Source: Antiaris toxicaria (taxonomy: Eukaryota; Streptophyta; Magnoliopsida; Rosales; Moraceae). From it: a DNA stretch of 64,000 nt. This document shows positions 46,051 through 57,079 of the stretch, one piece after another. The notes below the pieces were generated by a model. The model searched no databases. It saw only the letters and a list, made by a program, of their open reading frames with translations, and was not told where the DNA came from. Positions within the stretch are counted from its first letter, which is position 1. Every line of letters starts with the position of its first letter. The stretch is from the NCBI GenBank assembly GCA_035233585.1, contig CP141153.1, positions 20,179,001-20,243,000 on the forward strand, written 5' to 3'. Made by a program: the position numbers and the translations under genes.

Positions 46051-46859
46051 ATTTTCCACCTCCAGATCCACTCTAAATGAGGAAAAATTATTATCTTTGA
46101 GTTTTTTTTTTGTCCAAGGGATTTTTTTTTTTAATTTGGGGATGGAAGATTCCAACTTAACATTTTGTAATTGAGTTAGGCATGGTATTAGTATTAGGCT
46201 CTATTGCAATCACTTATTTAAGTTGTATTAATCAAGGACTACATATAATGTTATTGCATCAATATCTTTAACACTTCAAAATTAGAACAATTAAAAATAA
46301 GAAGTAACTATAAGCTGAAACAACTAATTAATTTTACTTATGAAAGAATTAACACAAATATCAGTGATTATGCTGAAATTGCTACTGGCAATATTGTGAT
46401 CACTTGTTATGAACTGAAAAGAAATTGGATCAATACGTATATGTCTGATAATCACCAAGATTAATAATAATGTTTAATAGTAGAGAAAAAAATTAAAAGA
46501 AAAGTATCATGAACAACTTCAAACACTCTGCAAATTTCTGTTTGGCTTGCATGAAGCCAACAAAGAAACCAACCACACTAATGTGTTTCACTTCATTGAC
46601 ATTTGTTCGTTAATGTTTTCACTTTTCGTAAAGCTAACTAAAAATAGCCCAACGAAAAAAACGACATAACGCAACTAAAGGAAACTAAAATGACAAGCAA
46701 CAAACACTAGAAAACACAAAAGCCCCATTTTTTTATTGGGCAGATGAATTTGAAGAACCTAGTATGTGCCTGCTAAAATCATTGCTGCTAAATTTGATGC
46801 AAGAAAAATTAGCGAATATATATATGTATGTACACACACACACACACATATCTGTATAT

Positions 46860-47180
46860 CTAGGGCTTTTAGAGTGAGAAGAGAAAAGAGTAATTTCGAG
46901 ATTTTTGGAAGACAATCTCAGGTTTATTCTGGCATTGATATCAAGTGGATTCGTTGGGGGCAAGCTTCATCATCATCAAGAAAAGCTTCTGATAAGATTT
47001 TTAAATTTCTTTTTTTTTTTTTTAATTTTTAAAATTTTGATCTTTGTGGATATTTTATTTCTCAATTGAGTTTGCCTTCTTGTATCCTTTGGATTTTTTA
47101 TTTACGCATAATTAGCCTTGAGGTTGCCTTATGGTTTTTAACGTTGCTTGTCTAAATTGTTTTGATTATTTCGGTGTCAC
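46860..47180 (+). repeat. Dispersed repeat R3
   Basis: Aligns with R2 (26525-26880): GGAAGACAATCTCAG, TCAAGTGGATTCGTTGGGG, CATCATCA, then TTTGGATTTTTTATTTACG and TTAGCCTTGAGGTTG. In this copy a plus-strand frame stays open (FGRQSQVYSGIDIKWIRWGQ) but it has stops in the other two copies. Confidence 0.58.
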
Positions 47181-47823
47181 ATTGTGAATTCAATCCATTA
47201 ATGGAAATAAATTTCTCTACATGTTAAAAAAATTTGCTTGGTTCGTCTCTTATAATGAGAACAGTACTTTTATAGGCTTGATCTTCAATTAATCATGGGC
47301 AGAAAATGTCTTCAATATACGATTTCTGATATAGTGATTATTGGAGAGAGAGCAAACTTCACTACCTATGCATTTGCTCCGGCAGTAGTAAAGCATTAAG
47401 TATAACTATCCGGTGATTTTCCAGTAATTTTGTTAGTAGAAAGTGAAGAAGATTCCTGAAACTACTTTGTCACTATAAGAAAACCAACCAAGCACGTGAA
47501 GGTATTGAGCCAAATGTACGTGAAGCAACTTAGTCATTTGTCCAATCAAAAGCAAGCTGCACGTAATAAGGATGATGATCAAGCCATTTAACCAATAAGC
47601 ATCAAAATGCCATGTCATTAGGCCAATAGGAAGCAATCACTTGCATCATCCAACTAACAGAAAACTAAATCAATGAGGTGTCTTAAAGATAGGGGAAAAA
47701 AATAAAAGAAATTGTGTAGAGTTATTACGCTTTCTATTTGCCTCCGCCTTCTCCCACTCTTTCAACCTCTTTTCTCTTCTCCTCTGCAACCTTCCTCTCC
47801 TACTATTCAGCTGCCATTCTCTG

Positions 47824-48039
47824 TCACTCAGCCACCACCCTTTCAGTTTCCGACTTCACTATTCCTTCGTAAAAGGCTTTCAATCTTTTCTCTTTAGCCT
47901 TCCACCTTTTCTCATAAGCTTTCTCCTTCAGTTGTCTCTTGCCCCACTTCTTTAGGTTTACTGGCATCTCCAATTGTGGAAGCCGAGGAGGATAGTCAGG
48001 CTTGGCCAGATTCGGTGGTGAAGAGACGTGCACCCGCAA
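47824..48039 (-). other. Gene-like open stretch, unrecognised (possible exon)
   Basis: The minus strand encodes SSPPNLAKPDYPPRLPQLEM followed by a strongly charged, probably helical segment (NLKKWGKRQLKEKAYEKRWK, then AKEKRLKAFYEGIVKSETER) and a stop. The composition is far less random than the surrounding AT-rich ORFs. There is no clear start, promoter or splice site, and no family that I recognise. It may be a gene fragment or a chance frame. Confidence 0.3.
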
Positions 48040-50154
48040 ATCTCAAAATTAGTAAATATTTTGTATAAAAAAAAAAAGAAAATAGACCCAAAAAAAAAAA
48101 AAAAAGAATTACCAAGCATTTAATGATTTTGACAAGGGCAGATATTTTAACACTGTATATCTTCTCTCCCTCTGAAAACCTAATGGAACAAGCATATTGC
48201 AGAAGTAAAGGATATATATAGACGAGAAAGCAGGCGTATGATAGGACCTGGCGTGCGCACAAAAAAAAGTCCGCACACGTTAGCGAACTATCATGCCACT
48301 GGGTAAGTCAGCTTACAGCTATTTTTGTTCTATTTTTTTCTGCATTTTTTTTTCCCTCTTTCATGTGTAGGATAAGACCCTAACTTGTGCAGGAAAAAAA
48401 AAATCGTTGCACATTAGCAGGGATGACCAAATAAATTAGCGTAAAATTGTTTTTTTCCTATTTCTAGCCAGGGCAATCCTCGGGGTGGGTCAAATGGGTA
48501 TTCATCCTGTCCCCACCCGTATTTTATGAATTATAAGGAAATGTGTAGGCACTTTGGTTATAGAGAAAAGTTGAAAGAGTTTATTGAGCGTATAACTTTG
48601 AAGTTATTAATTTTTTTTTTTTCTTTCTCCCATGGACATAAACAATTTTATCAAACTATATAAATTTGATTTCTCTTTGTTTAAGTTCCGAATTTATTTT
48701 TCGGCTAAACTTGAGTATAGAGGGGGGTTTTGCCCAACATATTGTAAGAATTGAGAAAAAGAAATTTAAATATTGATAAAAGCGTTGCACTGACGATTGC
48801 TTATGATTTGAGAGCCTTTCTTAGGTCCTAAAACCCAAAGCAAGCGCACGAAATATTTTACTCTGCTTACATGTTTTATTTATCCTTTATCCAATTTTTT
48901 TTCCAATGTAGTTTTATATAGGATGACTTCTGGAAATGTTTTTGTTGTAATGCTGCTAATTATATATATGTTTCAAACACAATTCCATATACGGCTCAGA
49001 AAAGATACCAACGGTATTATTTTAATAATTTGTGCCAGTATCCGACTATGTTTAATCCAATTTATGAAGAATTTACCAAACTGTAAAGGAATGTGACAGG
49101 AAAGTAAAGTAAAGAAATATGAAGGAGAATCATTGATACCCTTTCTAATATATTTTCTTGTCTATTGGATGTTGTAATGAGAAGTATATATTCAATTCTC
49201 TTTTATGTGTTTTTTAAACTTAAAATACTAGTAATCTTTTCATCTTACACAATCAAAAAATCATTGGTACATGGGTATTTAATATTAATTAAAAGTATAT
49301 ATATAAGTAAAATTGGCATTCATACCGTTCAATAAAATATCAATATGATGGTGATTAAGCATTGGTATTACTTTTCTCATTCTTTATATTGCATAGGTTC
49401 ATAAAACTGTCATGTATAAATAAATAATAAATCACTACTTATGTCTCTACAGTTTAGTACTATAATTTAACTTTAAAAAATTGGTTGAATTTTTAAAAAC
49501 AAATTATAATTTTTTTTAATTTTCAAAAAATGACAAAAAAAATTTATAATTTAATTTAAAATAAACTTGAATTCCAAACAAGCCATTATTTTCCCTTTCC
49601 TTTTTCTACAAAGTAAACGCGCTCTAAGTTTACATTACAGCACAATCTTTGAATAACCTAGTAAATAATTCAACAAATATATAATATATGCATCTATAAA
49701 TATATAATCCAGTATAAGTCATGGTCGGTATTTGCTGTTTTATATTTGTAAGAGGAAAGTAATGCAAGCAGCCATCAGAGTCAGCTATGCACTTAGAAAG
49801 AGACAAATAGTGGAGAGGGAAGTAAGAGGATACCGGAGAAATTAAATGATAATAAATTTACATTAATTTATTTTAGGCAGAGTTTTTTTTTTTTTTTTTT
49901 TTTTGAAATTAAGGATGGGGGATTCAATTCTACACCTTTTAGTAATGTTAAATATAGAATTACTACTAAATTATACTAACAACTACTATAGAGTAATATC
50001 AATGAATTTAATTTTTTTTCTCTTTTAATTTTCCCTAAGTTCCAAAAAAAAAAATGCAAATAAAAAAAGTCTTTAATTTTTTCTTTTCACTTAATTTCTC
50101 ATAATTTTTGTTGTCCCCCTGAAAATCCTAAAACAGATTGAAGGAAGGGAAGGC

Positions 50155-53100
50155 TGCGGAGGCCCGCCCTGCTGCGGAAGCTTTACAGTGCTATTACAGT
50201 CAACTTTGTAGTCAACCGCAATAGCATGTAGGCCTCTAAGGTCGCCGACATTATACTTAACTTAAAAACTGCTTGTAAATCTTGCGGAATAAATTTTTTT
50301 TCTTAACATAACAACTTGTTCGAGAATGTGATAAGGAAATCATGTTAACAAAATAACATATACATGAATTCATATTCCCCTATCACATAATCTTAACTTG
50401 AAATCATGTTCTTGAAATTATATGTTTAAACTTTTCAAAACTGTACAACGGAAGACTAATGGTGACCACAATCCCTCGCCCAATCTCCTGGCATGTACAT
50501 ACCCTGTCCGTCGTCCACCATATACTACTGGTGAACAGGTCTCTTACCTGCAACATGTGAACAAACTAGTGAGCTATGCGCTCAGTAAGTTCAAATATAA
50601 AAACATGATTCATAACATATAATGTTGTGCTCATGCATGAAACTTGACTCTGAAAACATGCTCTTGACTGAAAGTTTAGTCTTAGGACATTATCTTAAAA
50701 TTAAGTTCTGGTTTTGGGCCCCTGATTGGTCGTACCGACATGTTAGCATGACTGGAAGTGGTACTTTAGTGTTGACCTTCTCAGCCTTAACTGAAGCTGA
50801 GCATGAAAACCTCTCTGTCGATCGAAAGGCCGGTATGCCCATAACTGGTTTAATTACCATCTTGCTGGAGTTTCAATTGGGTAGAATACTGATTGCCCCT
50901 ACAGTAGGAACCTGTTACATGTTTTACTTGGGGTGTGAGTTTTATTAAACACAATAAGGTGCCTTGTGCACCTACATATTTTCGTATACCTGATACCTGT
51001 CTGACATGTGTACATGAAACATGGCATTCTATATACATGACCTGAACCTTAAATGAGTATCATGATATAGACAATCAATGTCTAACATACACGTCATACA
51101 ACAAAACATAGTATCATAAACATAACATGATTATCCATGTTGTAGTCAGGACAATGCTTGAACTTACAGAAAATCTACTAGCGTGAGCCTCTGCTGATCT
51201 GGAACTGCTGTCTCATGATGTCTGGCTTGAACTCCTATAAAAGAAATAATCATTGATTATTTCCAACATTCATCTTATACTAAAAACATGGCAAAATATG
51301 TAAATCCCATTTCCCAGACTCTTTTTTTTTTTTTAACTTCGAACACGCCCTCCTACACGGGCGTGTTCCTAGCCGCATACTCCTCTGGACTTTACATGTA
51401 TGGCCGTGTAATTCATGGATCATGACCGTGTAATTCATGCATGCTTACATGGTTACCTACACGGCTGTGTTTCTGATCGTGTACTCCTCTGGACTCGTGC
51501 ATGGCCGTGTAATTCATACAACATGGTCGTGTAATTCATGTGGGCTTACACGGGTGGCTACACCACCGTGTTTCTAGCCGTGTTTTCATGCTGTCGAACA
51601 TGGTCTATTACACGCCCTTCCCATAACCGTGTGTCCCTTGACACGGCCCGATAAACGGTCGTGTTCTTGACTGTGTACCTCTCAGGTTTCAAACTCTCTC
51701 GAAACACGTTCGTGTATGTGGGCATGTTCGGGGCTGTGTTCTGAACACGCCCTTGTACACGCCCGTGTTCATACTAGAATCAGGATTCTGGGTCTGAAAT
51801 TCTCTGCTCTGATTTTCTAAGGCTTTTATGGCCTTTGTTCTACTTCTTGCACTCAAAATTGATTTCAGTAAGATCATTCCAAGGTATAGACTGCATTCCT
51901 ACAATTATAAGTCCATGTTTTCTCAAGCAAAATCTCACATTTTGCTTTTACATATTTCTTAACTTAACATTTTGAAAAAATCCAAACTTTCTTGAAAAAA
52001 GCTCACTGAACTTGGTTTTCTAAACCATCAACTCACGAAATCGTGTTTAAAAACAACTAGACTTGAACCATTTTTCTATTTAACCGAAAATCTCAACATG
52101 ACACATTCTCTTTTTCCACTCAAAATTCCAGATTTTTCACCCAAGAAAACACGAGAAAAATGAGGGTTTACCTTGCTTGAAGCTTGAGAACTTCTTTCTG
52201 TGGATTCTTGGCTGAAACTTGCGTGATTTCCTGGTTGGAAGAGAAAAATCCAAACTTGAATGGATTTCCTCTTCTGCTCTCTCTCTCTTTCTCCGTCTTT
52301 CTCTCTTTCTCTTTCTCTTTGTTTCTTTCTCTTTCCTTCTTTCTCTCTCTGTGATAACCAAGAAATCTATACTCTCGGAAAATTTTGTACAAAATATGTA
52401 AATAAATGTACATTTATAGTGAAACACGTTACAGAATACAGAGCAGAGGAAAATTTTGATTAATTGAGTTTTAATCAAAATTTGACAATGAATTAATGAA
52501 AATAGTTAAAAACTAAGCATTAATTCAAATTATGATGTTTTAAAATTTAATAGAAAAGTATGTGGAAAATACATATTAAGAGATCAATGGCACACAAGTA
52601 AGCCACATTGATCAATGGCTAGAAGTAGCCAAACAAGCCCTTGCATTTTCTTAAAGGAAATAAAGGAAAATGAGAGAGAGGGAGTAAGACACGTGTCTGA
52701 GGTGAGGGTCTCAAATCCCACAGCAGCAAAGTGAATTAATTCACTTTTGCCTTAGCTACAAAGAGAGGCAGACGAGAGAGAAAGAAAGAAAGAAAGAAAG
52801 AGAAACCGAGAAAAAGTGAGAGAAGAAAAAGGAAATCCAAACAAGTTCAGATTTTCTTGTTCAAGCAGTAGATTGATCGAGTTTTCGTTCAAGAATTAGC
52901 AGCAAGAAGCTCTCAAGATTCAAAGCAAGGTAAACCCTCGTTTCTCATGTTTTTCTTAGGGGAGAATCTAGGGTTTTAAGTGAAAAAAGAGAATGTGAGT
53001 GAATCATGTTGAGGTTTTCGATTAAAATCGAAACATGGTTCGAGTCCAGATGTTTTCAAACACAAATCCATGAGCTGATGGTTAGGAAAACCAAGTTTAA

Positions 53101-55294
53101 TGCGTTTCATTAAGAAAGCTTAGATTTTTCAAAAGTTGAGTCAAGAAGTGTAAATGAGCAAAATGTGGAATTTTTGCTTATGAAATCATGGATTTGTGAT
53201 AATAGAAATGTAGTAGATACCTCAAAATGATCTTATGGAGATCGATTTTGAGTGTAAGAAGTAGAACAAAGGCTATAAAAGCCTTAGAAAATCAAAGCAG
53301 AGCAGTTCGGACCCAGAATCTTGATTCTGGCATGAACATGGGCGTGTACAAGGGCGTGTTCAGTACACGGCCCCGAACATGCCCATATGCACGACCGTGT
53401 TGCAAGAAAATTCAGACCCGAGAAGTACACGGCCAAGAACACGGCCGTGTATCGGGCCGTGTCAAGGGGTACACAGTCAAGGGGAAGGCGTGTAGCAGAC
53501 CATGTTAGACAGCTGGAAAACACAGCCAGAAACACGGCCGTGTAAGTAACCGTGTAAGAGTCCAGAGGAGTACACGGCCAGTAACACGGCCGTGTATCCA
53601 CCCGTGTAAGTATACACGGCCATATTCTACGAAGTACACGGCCAGGCATGTAAGTCCAGAGAGGAACACAGCCAGAGACATGGCCGTGTAGGAGGGCGTG
53701 TCCGAAGCCAAAGAGTAAAAAAAAAAAAAAAAAAAGAGTCTAGAAATGAAAATTTTCATGTTTTGCCATGTTTCCAGTATAACATGAATATTGAAAATAA
53801 TCAATGATTATTCCTTTTATAGAAGTTCGAGCCAGAGATCTCGATACAGCAGTCCTAGAGCAACAGAGGCTTACGCTAGTCGATTTTCTGTAAGTTCAAG
53901 CTTTGCCCTGACTGCAACGTGGACAAGCTTGTTATATTATGATGTTATGTATGTTGTATGACGTGTTTGTTAGACATTGATTGTCTACATCACGATATTC
54001 ATGTCAGCTCAGGTCAGTTCATGTCATGCATGTAGAGTTTCATGTTTCAGTACACATGTCAGACAGGTACCAGAATACAAAAACAGGTAGGTGCACAAGG
54101 TACCTTAGTGTGTAAATAAAACTCACACCCCAGTAAATCATGTAACAGGTTCTGACTGTGGGGGCAATCAGTATGCTACCCAGTTGGAACACCAGCACGA
54201 TGGTAGTTAAACCAGTTATTGGCGTATCAGCCTCTCGACCCACAGGGAGGTTTTCATGTTTAGCTTCAGTTAAGACTGAGGAGGTCAGCACTAAAGTACC
54301 ACTCCCAGTTGCACTAACACGTCGGTACGACCAATCAGGAGCCCAAAACCAGAACTAAAATATCAAATAATGTCCTAAGACTAATCCTTCAGCCACGAGC
54401 ATGTTTACAGAGTCTAGTTTCATGCATGAGCACAGCAGTACAGCATATCATGTTTCATGTTTTTATGTTTGAACTTACTATGCCCATAGCTCATCAGTTT
54501 GTTCACATGTTGCAAGTAAGAGACCTGTTCACTAGTAGTATATAGTGGACGACGAACAGGGTAGATGCACGCCAGGAAGGATTGGGCGAGGGATTATGGT
54601 CACGTTTAAATCTTCCGCTGTATAGTTTTCAAAATTTTAAACATGTAGTTTCAAGAACAAGTTTTTAAGTTAAGATTATGTAATAGGGGAATCATGAATC
54701 CATGTGCATGTTATTTTGTTAACATGATTTTCTTATCACATTCTCGAACAGTTTATGAATTTAAAGAAAAAAAATTTATTCTACAAAATTAACAAGCAAG
54801 TTTTCAGTTCAACATGATTGCCGGTGACCCTAGAGGCCTGCAAACTATTGCAGTTAACTACAGAGTTGACTGTAATAGCACTGTAGGGCCTCTACAGCAG
54901 GGCGGGCCGCCACACTCTGCACGCCCGCTTCCTTTTTCAGCTAAGGGGAGTGATTTACTGCATATCCCCCCTCCCCCCCAACTCACGTGCTCACTCTCCT
55001 TTCTCTCCATCATTTTCTTTATTTTCTTTTAAAGAAAATTGGACTTTGTTTGGCTAATATTGTCCATTGATCAAGGTGGCTTACATGTGAGCCATTGATC
55101 TCTTAATATGCATTTTCCACATACTTTTCTAATAAATTTTTAAAACATCATAAATTGAATTAATGTTTAGCTTTGAAACTATATTCATTAATTCATTGTC
55201 AAATTTTGATTACAACTCAGTAAATCAAGATGTACATTTATTTACATTTCTCGTACAAAATTTTCCGAGAGTGATAAGTTTCTTGGTTATCACA
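50155..55294 (-). mobile_element. Solo LTR, family 2, interrupted by another solo LTR
   Basis: Left end TGCGGAGGCCCGCCCTGC; right end TTGGTTATCACA. The outer five bases are AAGGC (50150-50154) and AAGGT (55295-55299), a target duplication with one mismatch. The LTR is split at 52350 by an opposite family-2 LTR and resumes at 54920. The two parts sum to about 2.57 kb, the normal family-2 length. CB1 (about 50595-50530, TTGCAGGTAAGAG) and the palindrome array (51340-51775) are in the left part. The GA-rich stretch at 52260-52349 is the insertion point. Confidence 0.88.
52350..54914 (+). mobile_element. Solo LTR, family 2, nested in opposite orientation
   Basis: It starts TGTGATAACCAAGAAATC and ends GGGCGGGCCGCCACA. 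The flanks are CTCTC (52345-52349) and CTCTG (54915-54919), four of five matching, inside the CT-rich stretch of the host LTR. The length is 2565 bp. It has the GAAAG stretch (52780-52805), GCAAGGTAAACCCT (about 52924), the palindrome array (53330-53705), CB2 (54218-54345) and CB1 (54465-54530, TTGCAAGTAAGAG). Confidence 0.92.
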
Positions 55295-55566
55295 AAGGTA
55301 GAAAAAATGAGACAAAAATATAACTGAATAACCTCATTGATGTAGAAAAAAGGAAAAAGATAAAAAAAAAAACTAAGTATAAATAATTTAGCCGCAATTT
55401 ATATGCACTTAAAGAACTAAATCAGTTCTTGTAGAAAGACATTTACTAATTATAGAAAAAAAAATTAAAATCTAAATAACTACTGTGCAAAACTTCAGTT
55501 TACCTTGTATGGAACCAAAAACCAAAAAACAAAAAACAAAAAAGAAAATAAAAGAAAAAGAAACCA

Positions 55567-56346
55567 TTATAGAGCTAGAGAAAGGCGTGTACTGACATCA
55601 CTCCTTGGCTCACCATCACCCCATTGATATTCATCTTTTCTGACCGCAGAAGACGAAGAAGAAGCTGGTTCTCGATCGAGTTTGATGAGGGCGAAGCATG
55701 GCTTTCCTTCTCTGCTCCTGAAGAACCAAATCTGCACAATATCCCCTGCCTTGAGCTCATTCCTTTTGGCAACATTGTGCCAGTTGTGTGACAAAACGTA
55801 TGAACTAGAACTCTTAAGCTTCCATTTCTTCAACTTCATCTTCGTTTTGCTTAAATCTTTATCCGGCTCGATAAAATCCACGTTGATGCCCTCGAGACGC
55901 TTGTCCGGCCTTCTCCTCCCCAACGTCCTCTTCTCCGCTTCTGTCAGAAAATCGTCCGATGCAATTTATTGCAAAGTCATCGATAAACGGTTCTCAACCT
56001 TCTCAAGATCGGTTTGAAATAGGTACTTCTGGATAACAAATGCTATGGTGGAGACGTCGAAATCCCGAACCACCATCTCCATCAAATCATTCTGTTTTGA
56101 TCTCTTCATCCAACGACAGCGATTCGAGCAAGAAGCACCGACGTCCTGATGAGGGCGTTTCTTCAGAGGAAGAAGCAGGAGGTCATAATTACGATCGCTG
56201 TTGTGATGAATTTCGCTAGTAGTACTAGTAGTGGCCTTGATTATGATAATGTTTTTGTCATTTTTGAGGTCACCAGGGAGTTCCGGGAATAAAGACAATA
56301 TTTCTTTTTTGATATTTGGGTATGTTTGTTTCTGGGACGTCATCAT
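55567..56346 (-). pseudogene. B3-domain (DUF313-type) gene with one in-frame stop
   Basis: The likely start is ATG at 56346 (MMTSQKQTYPNIKKEI); a second ATG follows at once. The single frame of 259 codons runs to a stop at 55567, apart from TAA at 55966-55968 (codon 127). On both sides of that stop the family pattern is intact: IQKYLFQTDLEKVENRLSM, then DDFLTEAEKRTL, EGINVDFIEP, KLKKWKLKSSSSYVLSHNWH, and GDIVQIWFFRSREGKPCFAL. This is the plant B3/DUF313 group, DNA-binding-like nuclear proteins usually encoded by single-exon genes. LSMTLQ-stop-IASDDFLT suggests CAA or similar changed to TAA. A truncated product would lack nearly all of the B3 fold. It could be a pseudogene, a null allele or a sequencing error. 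The C-terminal end (EYQWGDGEPRSDV) is kept. Confidence 0.85.
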
Positions 56347-56396
56347 CAAACAAGAACTGGTAAAGAGACTGGCTGAAGAGAAAGTGACTGATTGAG

Positions 56397-56406
56397 ATTT
56401 ATATAG
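56397..56406 (-). promoter_or_regulatory. TATA box of the B3 gene
   Basis: The minus strand reads CTATATAAAT about 50 bp upstream of the ATG at 56346, a normal distance for a short 5' leader. It supports a once-functional promoter. Confidence 0.65.
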
Positions 56407-56439
56407 AGAGAGGAGTTTTAAGTGTAATGGGTTTCTAAA

Positions 56440-57074
56440 ATCCTAATGGGTTTCGGAAAAACTAATTTCCCTTCTCGATTAGGAATCAGTAGAAGAGATA
56501 GGTTTTGTTTTTCAATTTTTTTCTTTTTTGAGTCAAGGTTTTTATTTTTTGAAATATATTTAACGTATCTAAACGGAAGAGTTGTAATTTTTAGGGAAAT
56601 AATTTTCCTTTCGTATTAGGAATGCGTGGAGATAGGTTTTAATTATTTATTATTTACTTGAGATAAGATTTTGACTTTTTTTTTTTTTGAAATATAAGTA
56701 TATCCATATACACACACGCGCATATATATATATACATATATATAAAAGGAGATGTCGAGGAGTAGGAAATAGCCAGACTTTTGTAAATTCCCTCATTAAC
56801 TCGTTATAGATTTTGTCAATTATCAAAATTTTTTCAAATTTAATCATTTATTTACTCTCTTAGACATGTTTAATAACTATCTTCTGTAATTTTTGTTAAA
56901 AAAATTCTGACTTTATTCTAATATCATACTTTTAAAATGATGTAAAATTATAACATATTTTAATTTCATTTTTAATTTATTCCAATTTTATCCCTTTTCC
57001 CTTCTCACTTATCCCCCCTCCCCCCCCCCCCCCCCTAACCCAAAATGCATTTGTTGGGGAAGACACAGAGCTCT
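56440..57074. other. Intergenic: imperfect duplication, microsatellite, dispersed repeat
   Basis: Two imperfect direct copies share ATTAGGAAT...GAGATAGGTTTT at about 56463-56560 and 56595-56695. A CA/TA microsatellite follows (56700-56745), then the dispersed repeat copy 2 with a run of about 18 C (57018-57035). Confidence 0.6.
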
Positions 57075-57079
57075 AGTGA
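56768..57079 (+). repeat. Dispersed repeat of unknown class, copy 2
   Basis: Same repeat as 8456-8790. It is cut on the right by the LTR of element F at 57080. In place of the CT microsatellite of copy 1 it carries a poly-C run. Confidence 0.75.

Larger units (their letters stand above)
45079..50149. other. Intergenic: MITE-like block, repeat R3, possible exon fragment
   Basis: This is AT-rich DNA without a clear gene. It contains a possible long-terminal-repeat MITE (about 45340-46050), repeat R3 (46860-47180), a gene-like minus-strand open stretch (47824-48039), a CA/TA microsatellite (46818-46850), and long T runs (e.g. 49878-49904). The rest shows nothing I can assign. Confidence 0.5.

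Noticed and set aside
47712..47897. 61-codon plus-strand ORF rich in Pro, Leu and Ser
   Set aside because: Pyrimidine-rich composition, opposite to the more gene-like minus frame, no family match that I recognise.
56332..56349. Upstream TTG as start of the B3 gene
   Set aside because: A plant nuclear gene should start at ATG; ATG at 56346 directly follows and suits the TATA box distance.
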